The notes below the pieces were generated by a model that saw only the letters and a program-made list of their open reading frames with translations, was not told where the DNA came from and searched no databases. A DNA stretch of 32,941 bases from Thermodesulfovibrio aggregans (GTDB taxonomy: Bacteria; Nitrospirota; Thermodesulfovibrionia; Thermodesulfovibrionales; Thermodesulfovibrionaceae), in the NCBI RefSeq assembly GCF_001514535.1, contig NZ_BCNO01000001.1, positions 867,449-900,389 of the forward strand, in the 5' to 3' direction. A program made the position numbers and the translations under genes. Positions 7,571-14,437 of this stretch are shown here, piece after piece. The first letter of the stretch is position 1, and every line of letters starts with the position of its first letter.

Positions 7571-8260
7571 ATGAGGAAAACGGAAAGTTTTACAAGAAGG
7601 GAATTTATAAAAGCTGCCGGGATAGGTGCTGCATTGGTTTTTGCTGGTAAATGGGGAATTCATTCAATAGCATGGGCTGGTTCAGATAAAAGAACGCTCA
7701 GGATGATTCTTGTTGATTACAGTAAATGCACAGGATGCAGAACCTGTGAGGCTGTATGCTCTTCATGGAATAATCCCGTAACAATTAATGGTGAAAAAAT
7801 TCCAGGGCTTGGGAATCCAGTTTATTCAAACATAAAAGTTGTAAGTTTCAATCCAGATGTTGATGTCCCAAATGTGTGTGCCATGTGTCCTGATGCACCA
7901 TGTGTAAATTCATGTCCTGTTGAGCCAGACCCTAAAACAGGAATAAAAGCTCTTTACAGAGATAAAAAAACTTTGACAATAAAAAATGACCCTGCCCGTT
8001 GCATAGGCTGTGGAAACTGTGCCCGAGCCTGTGCTGAACAGAGAAAAGGTGTTATAGAGCTTGACTCAAAAACAGGCAAACCAAGAGGAATCTGTACTCT
8101 TTGTAATGGTGACCCCCAATGTGTAAAACACTGCCCCTTTGATGCTCTTTCCTATGTTGAGGTTAATGAAAAACAAAAATTTTATGGACTATCACCAGAA
8201 AAAATTGCCTCTATACTGGCAAAACATTGGTATGACACGGATTTAGGAGGTGTTAAATGA
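7571..8260 (+). CDS. Tat-signal four-cluster ferredoxin, AOR partner subunit
   Basis: The 229-aa protein begins with a twin-arginine signal. Arg9-Arg10 sit in TRREFIK, followed by a hydrophobic stretch and a likely cleavage site after AWA at about residue 36. The mature part has four cysteine groups typical of DmsB/HybA/AorA-like proteins: CTGCRTCEAVC (53-63), CAMCPDAPCVNSCP, CIGCGNCARAC and CTLCNGDPQCVKHCP. It should hold four [4Fe-4S] clusters and act as an electron wire for the AOR protein encoded next, whose start overlaps its stop by 4 nt. A GGGAGG ribosome site lies 6 nt before the ATG. An exported partner for an AOR-family enzyme would be unusual. Whether the signal is used for export or retained is not shown by the sequence. 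Confidence 0.9.
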   Translation: MRKTESFTRREFIKAAGIGAALVFAGKWGIHSIAWAGSDKRTLRMILVDYSKCTGCRTCEAVCSSWNNPVTINGEKIPGLGNPVYSNIKVVSFNPDVDVPNVCAMCPDAPCVNSCPVEPDPKTGIKALYRDKKTLTIKNDPARCIGCGNCARACAEQRKGVIELDSKTGKPRGICTLCNGDPQCVKHCPFDALSYVEVNEKQKFYGLSPEKIASILAKHWYDTDLGGVK

Positions 8261-10059
8261 AGATAAAAGGATATCACGGTAAAATACTGAAAATAGACCT
8301 TACAACAGGTAAAATTGAAAAAATAGCTCTCAAAGAGGAAGACCTTGTTAAATTTGTTGGTGGACGGGGTCTTGGGGTGAAACTACTCTGGGATAATCTA
8401 AAAAAACCAGGAGTTGATCCCCTTTCACCTGAAAATCCACTTATCTTTATGACAGGACCTTTTTCAGGCTTTTCAGTTCCTTCAGCCTCAAGAACATGTG
8501 TGGTTACAAAATCTCCAATAACATCACCTCTTCGCTCTCCCTATCCTCATGCATCTACAGTAACCTACTCAAATGTTGGAGGTTTCTTTGGTCCTGAGCT
8601 GAAAATGGCAGGCTATGATGGAATTATGATTACAGGAAAAGCAAATGAACTATGCTACATCGTCATAGAAGACGATAAGGTATATATTCGTGATGCAAAA
8701 AAATTTAAAGGTATGCGCACAGATGCTTTTGACAAGGCGTTCCTTAAAGAGCTTGGAGACAGAAGATTTAAAACTGTATATATCGGACCTGCAGGTGAAA
8801 ATCTCGTTCGTTATGCAAGCATACTTCATACATCTGCCCGTGCTGCAGGAAGAGGTGGAGTGGGATGTGTGATGGGCTCAAAAAACTTAAAAGCAATAGC
8901 AGTAAAAGGTAGCATACAGCCTGATGTTGCCAATCATAAAAAATTTATCGCTATGGTTGAGAAAGCCCGATTAGCTCTTAAAAACTCTCCAAATACAAAA
9001 AACTGGAGGGATTACGGAACCGCTGGATATATTGTAAAAAGTAGTGATCAGGGTACAGAGACTGTTCGTAACTTCCGAGAGGGAACTTTCCCTGAAGCAT
9101 ACAAAATTGGTGCAGAAACTGCAAGAAGAGATGTATGGGTAAGAAACATTGCCTGTATGTACTGTCCTCTGGCATGTAAAAAAAGTGGACGTACAAAGGG
9201 TAAATATGGTGGAATTGTCCATGATGGACCAGAGTATGAAACAGGTACAATGCTTGGTTCAAATCTTTTGATATCTGATATGGCTGGCTTACTTAAGATA
9301 ATCTACAATGTGGATGATCTCGGGCTTGATGCTATTTCAACTGGAGCAGTGATTGGCTTTCTCATGGAAGCCTATGAAAAAGGTATTATTGATCAGAAAT
9401 TCCTTGACGGAATTGATCTTAAATGGGGAAGTGTAGACGCAACTCTTGCCATTATAGAAAAAATCGCATACAGGGATGGAGTTGGAGACCTTGCATCAAA
9501 GGGAGTAAAAGTGCTCTCTCAAAAAATAGGACAGGGAAGCGAAAAGTTTGCCATTCATGTTAAAGGTCTTGAACTTGCTGCTCACAATATTCAGGCAAAT
9601 CCGCCAAGAGCTCTATGCTATGCCACAGCAAACAGGGGTGGATGCCATCTTAATGGAGACAGTGTAACCATGCAGAATTTCAGAGCAATGATTGACTCAA
9701 CAGGAGTTTGTTTTTTTGCTGCCATGGATAGTGTTTATGAGGAACCATTGATTTCCCTTCTAAGTGCAATCACAGGAATTGATTATGATAAGGCTGAATT
9801 TTTAAAAGCCGGTGAAAGAGTTTTTAATCTTGAAAAGATGTTCAATTATCGTGAAGGATTCCGTCGTGAAGATGACTGGCTACCTGATAGATTTTTTGAA
9901 GATGCCTTTACCATAGGACCTAAAAAAGGTGCTGTACTTGATAGAGATAAATTCCGTGAAATTCTCACTCAATATTACAAAGAAAGAGGCTGGGATGCGC
10001 AAACCACAAAGCCTGCAGAGGCAAAACTAAAAGAGCTTGGTCTGGATAAGATTACTTAA
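8257..10059 (+). CDS. aldehyde ferredoxin oxidoreductase family (tungsten) enzyme
   Basis: A 600-aa member of the AOR family, which binds a tungsto-bispterin cofactor and one [4Fe-4S] cluster and oxidises aldehydes to acids, or the reverse. The N-terminal domain shows GYHGKILKIDLTTGKI, VGGRGLGVKLLWD and FMTGPFSG, followed by the ARAAGRGGVGCVMGSKNLKA pterin-binding segment. The cluster cysteines are Cys300, Cys303 and Cys307 in CMYCPLAC and Cys485 in DSTGVCFFA, the same layout as Pyrococcus AOR. The length is close to the 600-aa norm. No signal peptide is present, unlike its ferredoxin partner. TTAGGAGG precedes the ATG, which overlaps the upstream stop. The exact aldehyde cannot be told, so I give no symbol. 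Benzoyl/aryl, acetaldehyde or glyceraldehyde-3-phosphate activities all occur in the wider family. Confidence 0.92.
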   Translation: MKIKGYHGKILKIDLTTGKIEKIALKEEDLVKFVGGRGLGVKLLWDNLKKPGVDPLSPENPLIFMTGPFSGFSVPSASRTCVVTKSPITSPLRSPYPHASTVTYSNVGGFFGPELKMAGYDGIMITGKANELCYIVIEDDKVYIRDAKKFKGMRTDAFDKAFLKELGDRRFKTVYIGPAGENLVRYASILHTSARAAGRGGVGCVMGSKNLKAIAVKGSIQPDVANHKKFIAMVEKARLALKNSPNTKNWRDYGTAGYIVKSSDQGTETVRNFREGTFPEAYKIGAETARRDVWVRNIACMYCPLACKKSGRTKGKYGGIVHDGPEYETGTMLGSNLLISDMAGLLKIIYNVDDLGLDAISTGAVIGFLMEAYEKGIIDQKFLDGIDLKWGSVDATLAIIEKIAYRDGVGDLASKGVKVLSQKIGQGSEKFAIHVKGLELAAHNIQANPPRALCYATANRGGCHLNGDSVTMQNFRAMIDSTGVCFFAAMDSVYEEPLISLLSAITGIDYDKAEFLKAGERVFNLEKMFNYREGFRREDDWLPDRFFEDAFTIGPKKGAVLDRDKFREILTQYYKERGWDAQTTKPAEAKLKELGLDKIT

Positions 10060-10085
10060 AACTGCCGATAGAGAATTTATTTGTA

Positions 10086-10119
10086 TAACCTCAGAAGCTT
10101 TTTTCGGTTTCTGAGGTTA
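10086..10119. terminator. candidate bidirectional terminator hairpin after the AOR gene
   Basis: TAACCTCAGAA (10086-10096) pairs with TTCTGAGGTTA (10109-10119) around a T-rich 12-nt loop. It lies between the AOR stop and the convergent orphan gene tail and covers that tail's stop codon. No T-tract follows on either strand, so termination is plausible but not certain. Confidence 0.5.
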
Positions 10120-10201
10120 CTTCTCAAAAAAGGTTTTGTAAAAATTCCTTGCGCGATGGGAGTATTCTGTGTTTATTTTTTCTGCTTCATTGAGGATTTT
10201 T
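10117..10201 (-). pseudogene. orphan gene tail truncated by the deleted IS copy
   Basis: On the minus strand an open frame leaves the IS end and reads ILNEAEKINTEYSHRARN, then FYKTFFEK and a stop at 10117-10119. About 27 residues remain. The composition looks like real protein and the stop sits in a terminator-like hairpin, so I take it for the 3' end of a gene cut off by the IS. I do not recognise the family. No matching 5' part is visible on the other side of the IS. Confidence 0.4.
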
Positions 10202-10325
10202 TTCCCGACTTTGACAGTTAAAAATTTAAAATCATTTATTTTCAATATGTTAGGGTGCACCTGTCCTGTTTACTCCACTACAACTTCTCTGAGGATTACT
10301 GGCGGGATTTTTACTCCTAAGGCTC

Positions 10326-10757
10326 TCAATATCTGATTACTCTCTCTGCAGCTGTCCTTGCATAAACCTCTGTTTTTTCCGTCCTTATCTTTATCGCTCT
10401 TACTCTGTCAAGTTCCTCAATCGCTTGCTCTGCCGTTATGTAAAGCCCTGCCTCTGTTAACTTCCTCTGTATTACTCTTAATACGTAAAAGCTTAAAAAA
10501 CATAGCATTATATGTCCCTTTATCCTTCTTTCTGTCCAGTGATACACGGGTCTCAGGTCAAGACTGCTTTTCATGCATCTGAATGATTCCTCTATCTTGT
10601 ATAGCATTTTGTATGCTCCAAGGACTTGCTCCTCTGTAAGATGGCTGTTGTTTGTTACATATCCAAAATATCCGTCCCATCGGGACTCCTGCTTTATTTT
10701 CTCTTTATCTATGGATACCTCTTTATGCTTTACTCTCAGGTATTTGCTGTAAGAGGG
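10326..10757 (-). pseudogene. transposase C-terminal part, IS1634-type
   Basis: A minus-strand open frame reads YSKYLRVKHKEVSIDKEKIK, ESRWDGYFGYVTNNSHL, EEQVLGAYKMLYKIEESFR and then LDLRPVYHWTERRIKGH, ending TAAERVIRY. This is the C-terminal third of a DDE transposase of the IS1634/IS4-like group, including the conserved Y-(2)-R-(3)-E-(6)-K-like region. It has no start of its own, because the frame joins the N-terminal fragment across a deletion and a frame change near 10760. The last 31 codons equal those at 1-96. Confidence 0.85.
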
Positions 10758-10759
10758 CT

Positions 10760-10885
10760 TTATAAGGCTTTTTTGACCTTGATTGAGTTTTCTCTTAAGC
10801 CAAGTTCATCCCTGTAGGAATGGACAAGCTGTAGATATGTTATTGGTTTGTGCTTTGAGCCACCTTTTACTCTTCGGATAAACAT
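10760..10885 (-). pseudogene. transposase N-terminal fragment, IS1634-type
   Basis: ATG at 10883-10885 opens a 41-codon frame reading MFIRRVKGGSKHKPITYLQL, then VHSYRDELGLRENSIKVKKA and a TAA at 10760-10762. The YLQLVHSYR segment is typical of the N-terminus of IS1634-like transposases. The frame then stops and the downstream part continues in another frame after loss of the catalytic core. Confidence 0.75.
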
Positions 10886-11058
10886 ATTTGTGCTTCTAAT
10901 TTAGATTACTACGATGGTAAAGTGCGATAAAGACAAATAATTTATGTTACTACAAAATGGAGAAAAATTATAAAGTTAAAAAATGAAAATGTAGAAAAAT
11001 CAAAGAGTTAGGTTTTGTGGAAGGGGTAATTTTGAGCTTAAACTGTCAAAGTCAGGAA

Positions 11059-11128
11059 AAAAGTTTAAAACTTTTTGAATCTTATATCAGTTCACTAAAA
11101 TAGCGAGAGAACCAAGAGGATGTTCATA
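11059..11128. other. short intergenic stretch next to the IS
   Basis: About 70 bp between the IS end and the stop of the kinase fusion gene. A 14-codon plus-strand frame ending at 11102 is too short to support. I see no terminator or promoter here. Confidence 0.4.
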
Positions 11129-12673
11129 CTATTTTCCGTAAACTCTTTTAATTAAAAATTCTATCAGATCAGTTTGTTCTGAAGTATCAAGTTTTATTAA
11201 TCTTTCCTCGGGAATTTCATCAGGTTGTTCAAACTTTTCCTTCTGGGCTAAATATATCTCCCAGCGAGCATCTGATATGTCCTCTGATTCCCGGCGTTTC
11301 ATAAATCTTTCCTTAACAATGCTGTCTTCTGCAGTGCACCATATAAAGTAAACATCTGCAAAGTTAAGCTCCTTAAGCACAGCCTCTCTAAAGACTCTTT
11401 CACGAAAAGTGGCATCTAAAATTACGTCCCTGCCTATCATGAGACTTTCCCTCGCAAGCTCTATCATTTTTTTGTAAGTCTTTTCTGTGAATTCTTTACT
11501 GTAAATTCCCTTTTCAAAGGGCTCATAGTGATGCTCTGTTGGTGCGATTCCTACAAGGCTTTTACGAACTATGTCAGAGGGAATCCATTCAGCAAGTGTA
11601 AATTCACTTACTTTTCTTGCAAGGGTTGACTTGCCTGTTCCAGAAAGTCCGAAGACAACAAAAATCTTTGGCTTACCCTTAGCATAAAGATAGGCAAGGT
11701 CAAAGTATTTTTGTGCCTCTTTCAAAGCCTCTTTCCTCTTTTCTTCAGATAAAGCAGTATCTTCAGATGTAAAGCATCCGATTTTTCCCCTCACATAGGC
11801 ACGATAGCATTTGTAAAAATTAAGAAGTTTCGGCAAATCCCTGTCACCTGATTTTTCGACATAGGTTTTAACAAAGTACTCTGAAAGCTCTCTGTAACCA
11901 TGAAAATCTAAATCCATGCTTAAAAAAGCTATATCAGAGGCAACATCGCCACATCTGAATCTTTCATTAAACTCAATGCAGTCAAAGATGTAAACTTTTT
12001 TCAGGTTATCAAAGCATATATTTGCAGAGTAAAGGTCTCCATGTCCTTCACGGATAAAGCCTTCTTTAATGCGAGTTTCAAACAATGTCCTGCTTTCTCT
12101 TATAAAAGCCCTTGTCCAGTTGACAATCTCATTGTATCTCCATTTATTCAGGGCTCTTCCAACAAAACGCTCTGTCTGACTAAAGTTTTCTTCAGTATTA
12201 AAGGAAATGGTATCAATACTACCATGCTCATCAACTCCTCTGCCGGTTTTAGCCTTTTTATAAAAAGGAACGAGTAAATCAACAATTAAATCAATGTGTT
12301 TTTCTGTTAATGCTCGCTCTTTCAGGATTTTTTGCATCATCCCATTTTCTGGAAGTCTATTCATCTTTACAGCATACTCAACGATGTTTTCGCTGTTTTC
12401 CAACTTATAACCCTCAGAAGTCTGAGATATTGGGACAACGCCAAGATAAATATCAGGACAGAGCCTTCTGTTAAGCTCAACTTCCTTTTCACAGTAAAGC
12501 TTTCTTAGTTCAAGGGTTGTAAAGTCAAGAAAGCCAAAGTTCACAGGCTTTTTAATTTTGTAAACAGTCTCATCAACGACAAAAACATAGGAAATATGGG
12601 TCTGTATTACTGTTAATTCTTTTGGTTTTATGGGAAAAGACTCTTTTTTAAGCTCCTTAGCCCAGTTTATCAT
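11129..12673 (-). CDS. fusion of an aminoglycoside-phosphotransferase-like kinase and a P-loop NTPase
   Basis: A 514-aa two-domain cytoplasmic protein. The N-terminal half (about 1-330) is an APH/choline-kinase fold: HGDLYSANICF (about residue 209) is the catalytic-loop Asp/Asn motif, and FDCIEFNERFRCGDVASD supplies the metal-binding Asp. The C-terminal part (about 335-514) starts with VFGLSGTGKSTLARK, a Walker A P-loop of gluconate-kinase/zeta-toxin type, followed by DVILDATFRERVFRE. The pairing is a known conserved 'bifunctional aminoglycoside phosphotransferase/ATP-binding protein' family of unproven substrate; resistance to aminoglycosides should not be assumed. An AGGAG site precedes the ATG. 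It lies 33 nt downstream of the phosphohexomutase gene and is probably co-transcribed, which hints at a sugar or sugar-phosphate substrate. Confidence 0.87.
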   Translation of the reverse strand: MINWAKELKKESFPIKPKELTVIQTHISYVFVVDETVYKIKKPVNFGFLDFTTLELRKLYCEKEVELNRRLCPDIYLGVVPISQTSEGYKLENSENIVEYAVKMNRLPENGMMQKILKERALTEKHIDLIVDLLVPFYKKAKTGRGVDEHGSIDTISFNTEENFSQTERFVGRALNKWRYNEIVNWTRAFIRESRTLFETRIKEGFIREGHGDLYSANICFDNLKKVYIFDCIEFNERFRCGDVASDIAFLSMDLDFHGYRELSEYFVKTYVEKSGDRDLPKLLNFYKCYRAYVRGKIGCFTSEDTALSEEKRKEALKEAQKYFDLAYLYAKGKPKIFVVFGLSGTGKSTLARKVSEFTLAEWIPSDIVRKSLVGIAPTEHHYEPFEKGIYSKEFTEKTYKKMIELARESLMIGRDVILDATFRERVFREAVLKELNFADVYFIWCTAEDSIVKERFMKRRESEDISDARWEIYLAQKEKFEQPDEIPEERLIKLDTSEQTDLIEFLIKRVYGK

Positions 12674-12706
12674 TCTTCTCCTATATAATGCATAAAGATA
12701 TTCTAC

Positions 12707-14338
12707 TTAAGATAACATACATTGAACACCTTCTATGCAGATTTTCTTTGCCAGTTTTGTAGCCTCTTCAATAAGATAGTCTTTCTCTTCCATGTTTTTT
12801 GTTTCCACATAAATACGAATTTTAGGTTCTGTGCCTGATGGCCTTATCATAATCCATGATAGATCATCAAATACAATTTTGATTCCGTCAATGTCTATGA
12901 TATTAAGAATCTTTTTCTTCAGTTTTCCTATTTCAAATGAATCTCCTGCTTTAAAGTAATCTTTCAATGCATAGACATGCTTTTTCACATGAGGACCAAA
13001 GTTTTCACGGGATATCTCAAAACCTGTTCTATCAGAATAATATCTTCCATAAATAGATTCAATTTCTTCAAGATAGTCACTAAGATTCTTGCCTAATGTA
13101 GCCATCATTTCAAGGGCAAGTAAACAACCAAAGAGTGCATCTTTTTCAAGAGTGTGATTTTGTGCTGATATTCCATCAGACTCTTCAAATGCAACAACTG
13201 CCTTTTCCTTTGCCTCAGGCAACAGATAGGGTCTAAAATGTTTGAATCCTACTTTTGTCTCAACTACCTCAACTCCTAATTCTTTTGCAATGGCATTCAC
13301 AAAATTGCTTGTTCCAACACTTTTTGCCACAATGCCTCTCAAACCTTTGTAACTGTAAAGATAATGAAATGCCATTGCACCAAAGTAATTCATAGGAATC
13401 TGTCTATTCATATCCGCAAAACGAACTCTGTCTGAGTCAGGATCAATTATGGCTGCAAATCCTAATGAGTCTCTCTTTAAATAGGATAAAGCAAGCCTTA
13501 AGTTTATCTCACTTGGTTCAGGAGAAAGACCTTCAAATAAAGGATCATTGTCTTTCCTTAAACATATAAAAGTTCCTGGCTTTAATGAAAGAATTCTTGC
13601 AAGTTTACCTCTACTTGTTCCATACATATGGTCAATTGCACAAATTGGCTTTTCAGTCTCTATGAAGTCTCTGATTTTTCCTAGATCAAGAAGTCCTCTT
13701 TTCTTAATGAAACCTATGTAGAGTTCTGTCAGATCTATTCTGTCAATCTTCTCTGGTTTTACACTCTTTACCTCTTTAGATGTTTTCATAATTTCATTTG
13801 CAAGTGTTTCAATCGGTTTCGTAAGCTCTTCTGGAGCTGGTCCTCCATCAGAAGGGTTTAATTTAAATCCTCCATAATTTGCTGGATTATGACTTGGTGT
13901 TAGATTAATTGAAGCTGCTGCACCAAGTTCAACAACTGCCGCTGAAAACTCAGGAGTTGAAGCTTCACCTGCATAGTAACATTTTATTCCTTCCGACTGA
14001 AGCAATCCTATTACTTCATAGGCAAAGTCTTTCCCAAGAATTCTCGTGTCATGTCCAACAATTACTCCTCTTTCTTTGAATTCATTAAAAGAGCTGACAC
14101 CTATAGCATTTAAAATTTTGCTATCCTCACTTTTTACTGCCTCAATAATTGCTTTTGCGAGCACTCTTACATTCTGCATTGTAAAGTCAGAGCCTATTTC
14201 TCCACGCCAGCCAGATGTTCCAAAATGAATTTCTGCGGGCTCAGTATTTTCCTTTGCAAGTTTTTCTATCTCTATCAGAAGGTGTCTCTTATTCCCAGGA
14301 TCTTTTAAAATTTCTCTCCATAGAAGGGATGCCTTCAT
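12707..14338 (-). CDS. phosphoglucomutase/phosphomannomutase family enzyme
   Basis: A 543-aa alpha-D-phosphohexomutase that interconverts hexose 1- and 6-phosphates. The four-domain layout shows through: GTSGWRGEIG near the N-terminus; LTPSHNPANYGG, with the phosphoserine at about residue 144; the metal loop DPDSDRVRF at about 298; an EESDGIS sugar-binding loop; and RPSGTEPKIRIYVE at about 497 for phosphate binding. I chose ATG at 14338 because AAGGAGGTG lies 6 nt upstream. The longer frame from 14374 would include that site within the coding region. Glucose versus mannose preference cannot be read from these motifs. It is first in a two-gene unit with the kinase fusion and divergent from the Lon-family gene. 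Confidence 0.92.
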   Translation of the reverse strand: MKASLLWREILKDPGNKRHLLIEIEKLAKENTEPAEIHFGTSGWRGEIGSDFTMQNVRVLAKAIIEAVKSEDSKILNAIGVSSFNEFKERGVIVGHDTRILGKDFAYEVIGLLQSEGIKCYYAGEASTPEFSAAVVELGAAASINLTPSHNPANYGGFKLNPSDGGPAPEELTKPIETLANEIMKTSKEVKSVKPEKIDRIDLTELYIGFIKKRGLLDLGKIRDFIETEKPICAIDHMYGTSRGKLARILSLKPGTFICLRKDNDPLFEGLSPEPSEINLRLALSYLKRDSLGFAAIIDPDSDRVRFADMNRQIPMNYFGAMAFHYLYSYKGLRGIVAKSVGTSNFVNAIAKELGVEVVETKVGFKHFRPYLLPEAKEKAVVAFEESDGISAQNHTLEKDALFGCLLALEMMATLGKNLSDYLEEIESIYGRYYSDRTGFEISRENFGPHVKKHVYALKDYFKAGDSFEIGKLKKKILNIIDIDGIKIVFDDLSWIMIRPSGTEPKIRIYVETKNMEEKDYLIEEATKLAKKICIEGVQCMLS

Positions 14339-14401
14339 AGAACACCTCCTTAGTTTTACTTCAATTATAAACATCTTTGCATGTCAAAGGCAAAATTTAA
14401 T

Positions 14402-14409
14402 GGTATAAT
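14402..14409 (+). promoter_or_regulatory. extended -10 promoter of the Lon-family gene
   Basis: TATAAT at 14404-14409 is preceded by TGG, giving the extended -10 pattern TGnTATAAT. No good -35 is visible at the normal distance, which fits an extended -10 promoter. It lies about 30 nt before the ATG at 14438. Confidence 0.55.
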
Positions 14410-14437
14410 ATGAAAAATATGGCGAAGGGGGACAGAA

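Larger units (their letters stand above)
10202..11058 (-). mobile_element. internally deleted IS1634-type element with both ends (857 bp)
   Basis: Both 18-bp terminal inverted repeats are present: TTCCCGACTTTGACAGTT at 10202-10219 and AACTGTCAAAGTCAGGAA at 11041-11058, one mismatch after reversal. Between them lie the first 41 codons and roughly the last 144 codons of a transposase. The catalytic middle is missing, since full-length members of this family encode about 500 aa or more. The outermost bases are A/T runs on both sides, so a target duplication cannot be delimited. The element could be moved only by a transposase supplied in trans, as with MITE-like derivatives. The left-edge copy at 1-222 is in the opposite orientation. 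Confidence 0.8.

Noticed and set aside
10358-10817. Plus-strand open frames at 10358-10582 and 10626-10817
   Set aside because: They are antisense to the transposase remnant, whose minus-strand frame has clear family motifs.
1-11058. Functional composite transposon carrying the glnA-glt-AOR block
   Set aside because: One IS copy is deleted and the other is cut by the window edge. No outer target duplication can be seen, so only a bracket by inverted copies is claimed.
11059-11102. 14-codon plus-strand frame ending SSLK next to the IS
   Set aside because: Too short, starts inside the IS end and has no matching partner on the other side.
11129-12673. Aminoglycoside resistance gene
   Set aside because: Only the fold is APH-like. 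The fusion with a P-loop kinase is a housekeeping-type family of unknown substrate.
12707-14374. Longer phosphohexomutase starting at 14374
   Set aside because: A perfect AAGGAGGTG lies between the two ATGs and serves the one at 14338.
14340-14400. Consensus promoter for the phosphohexomutase gene (TTGACA and TATAAT on the minus strand)
   Set aside because: The two boxes are only 12 nt apart, too close for sigma-70. Another pairing with TTGCCT is weak.
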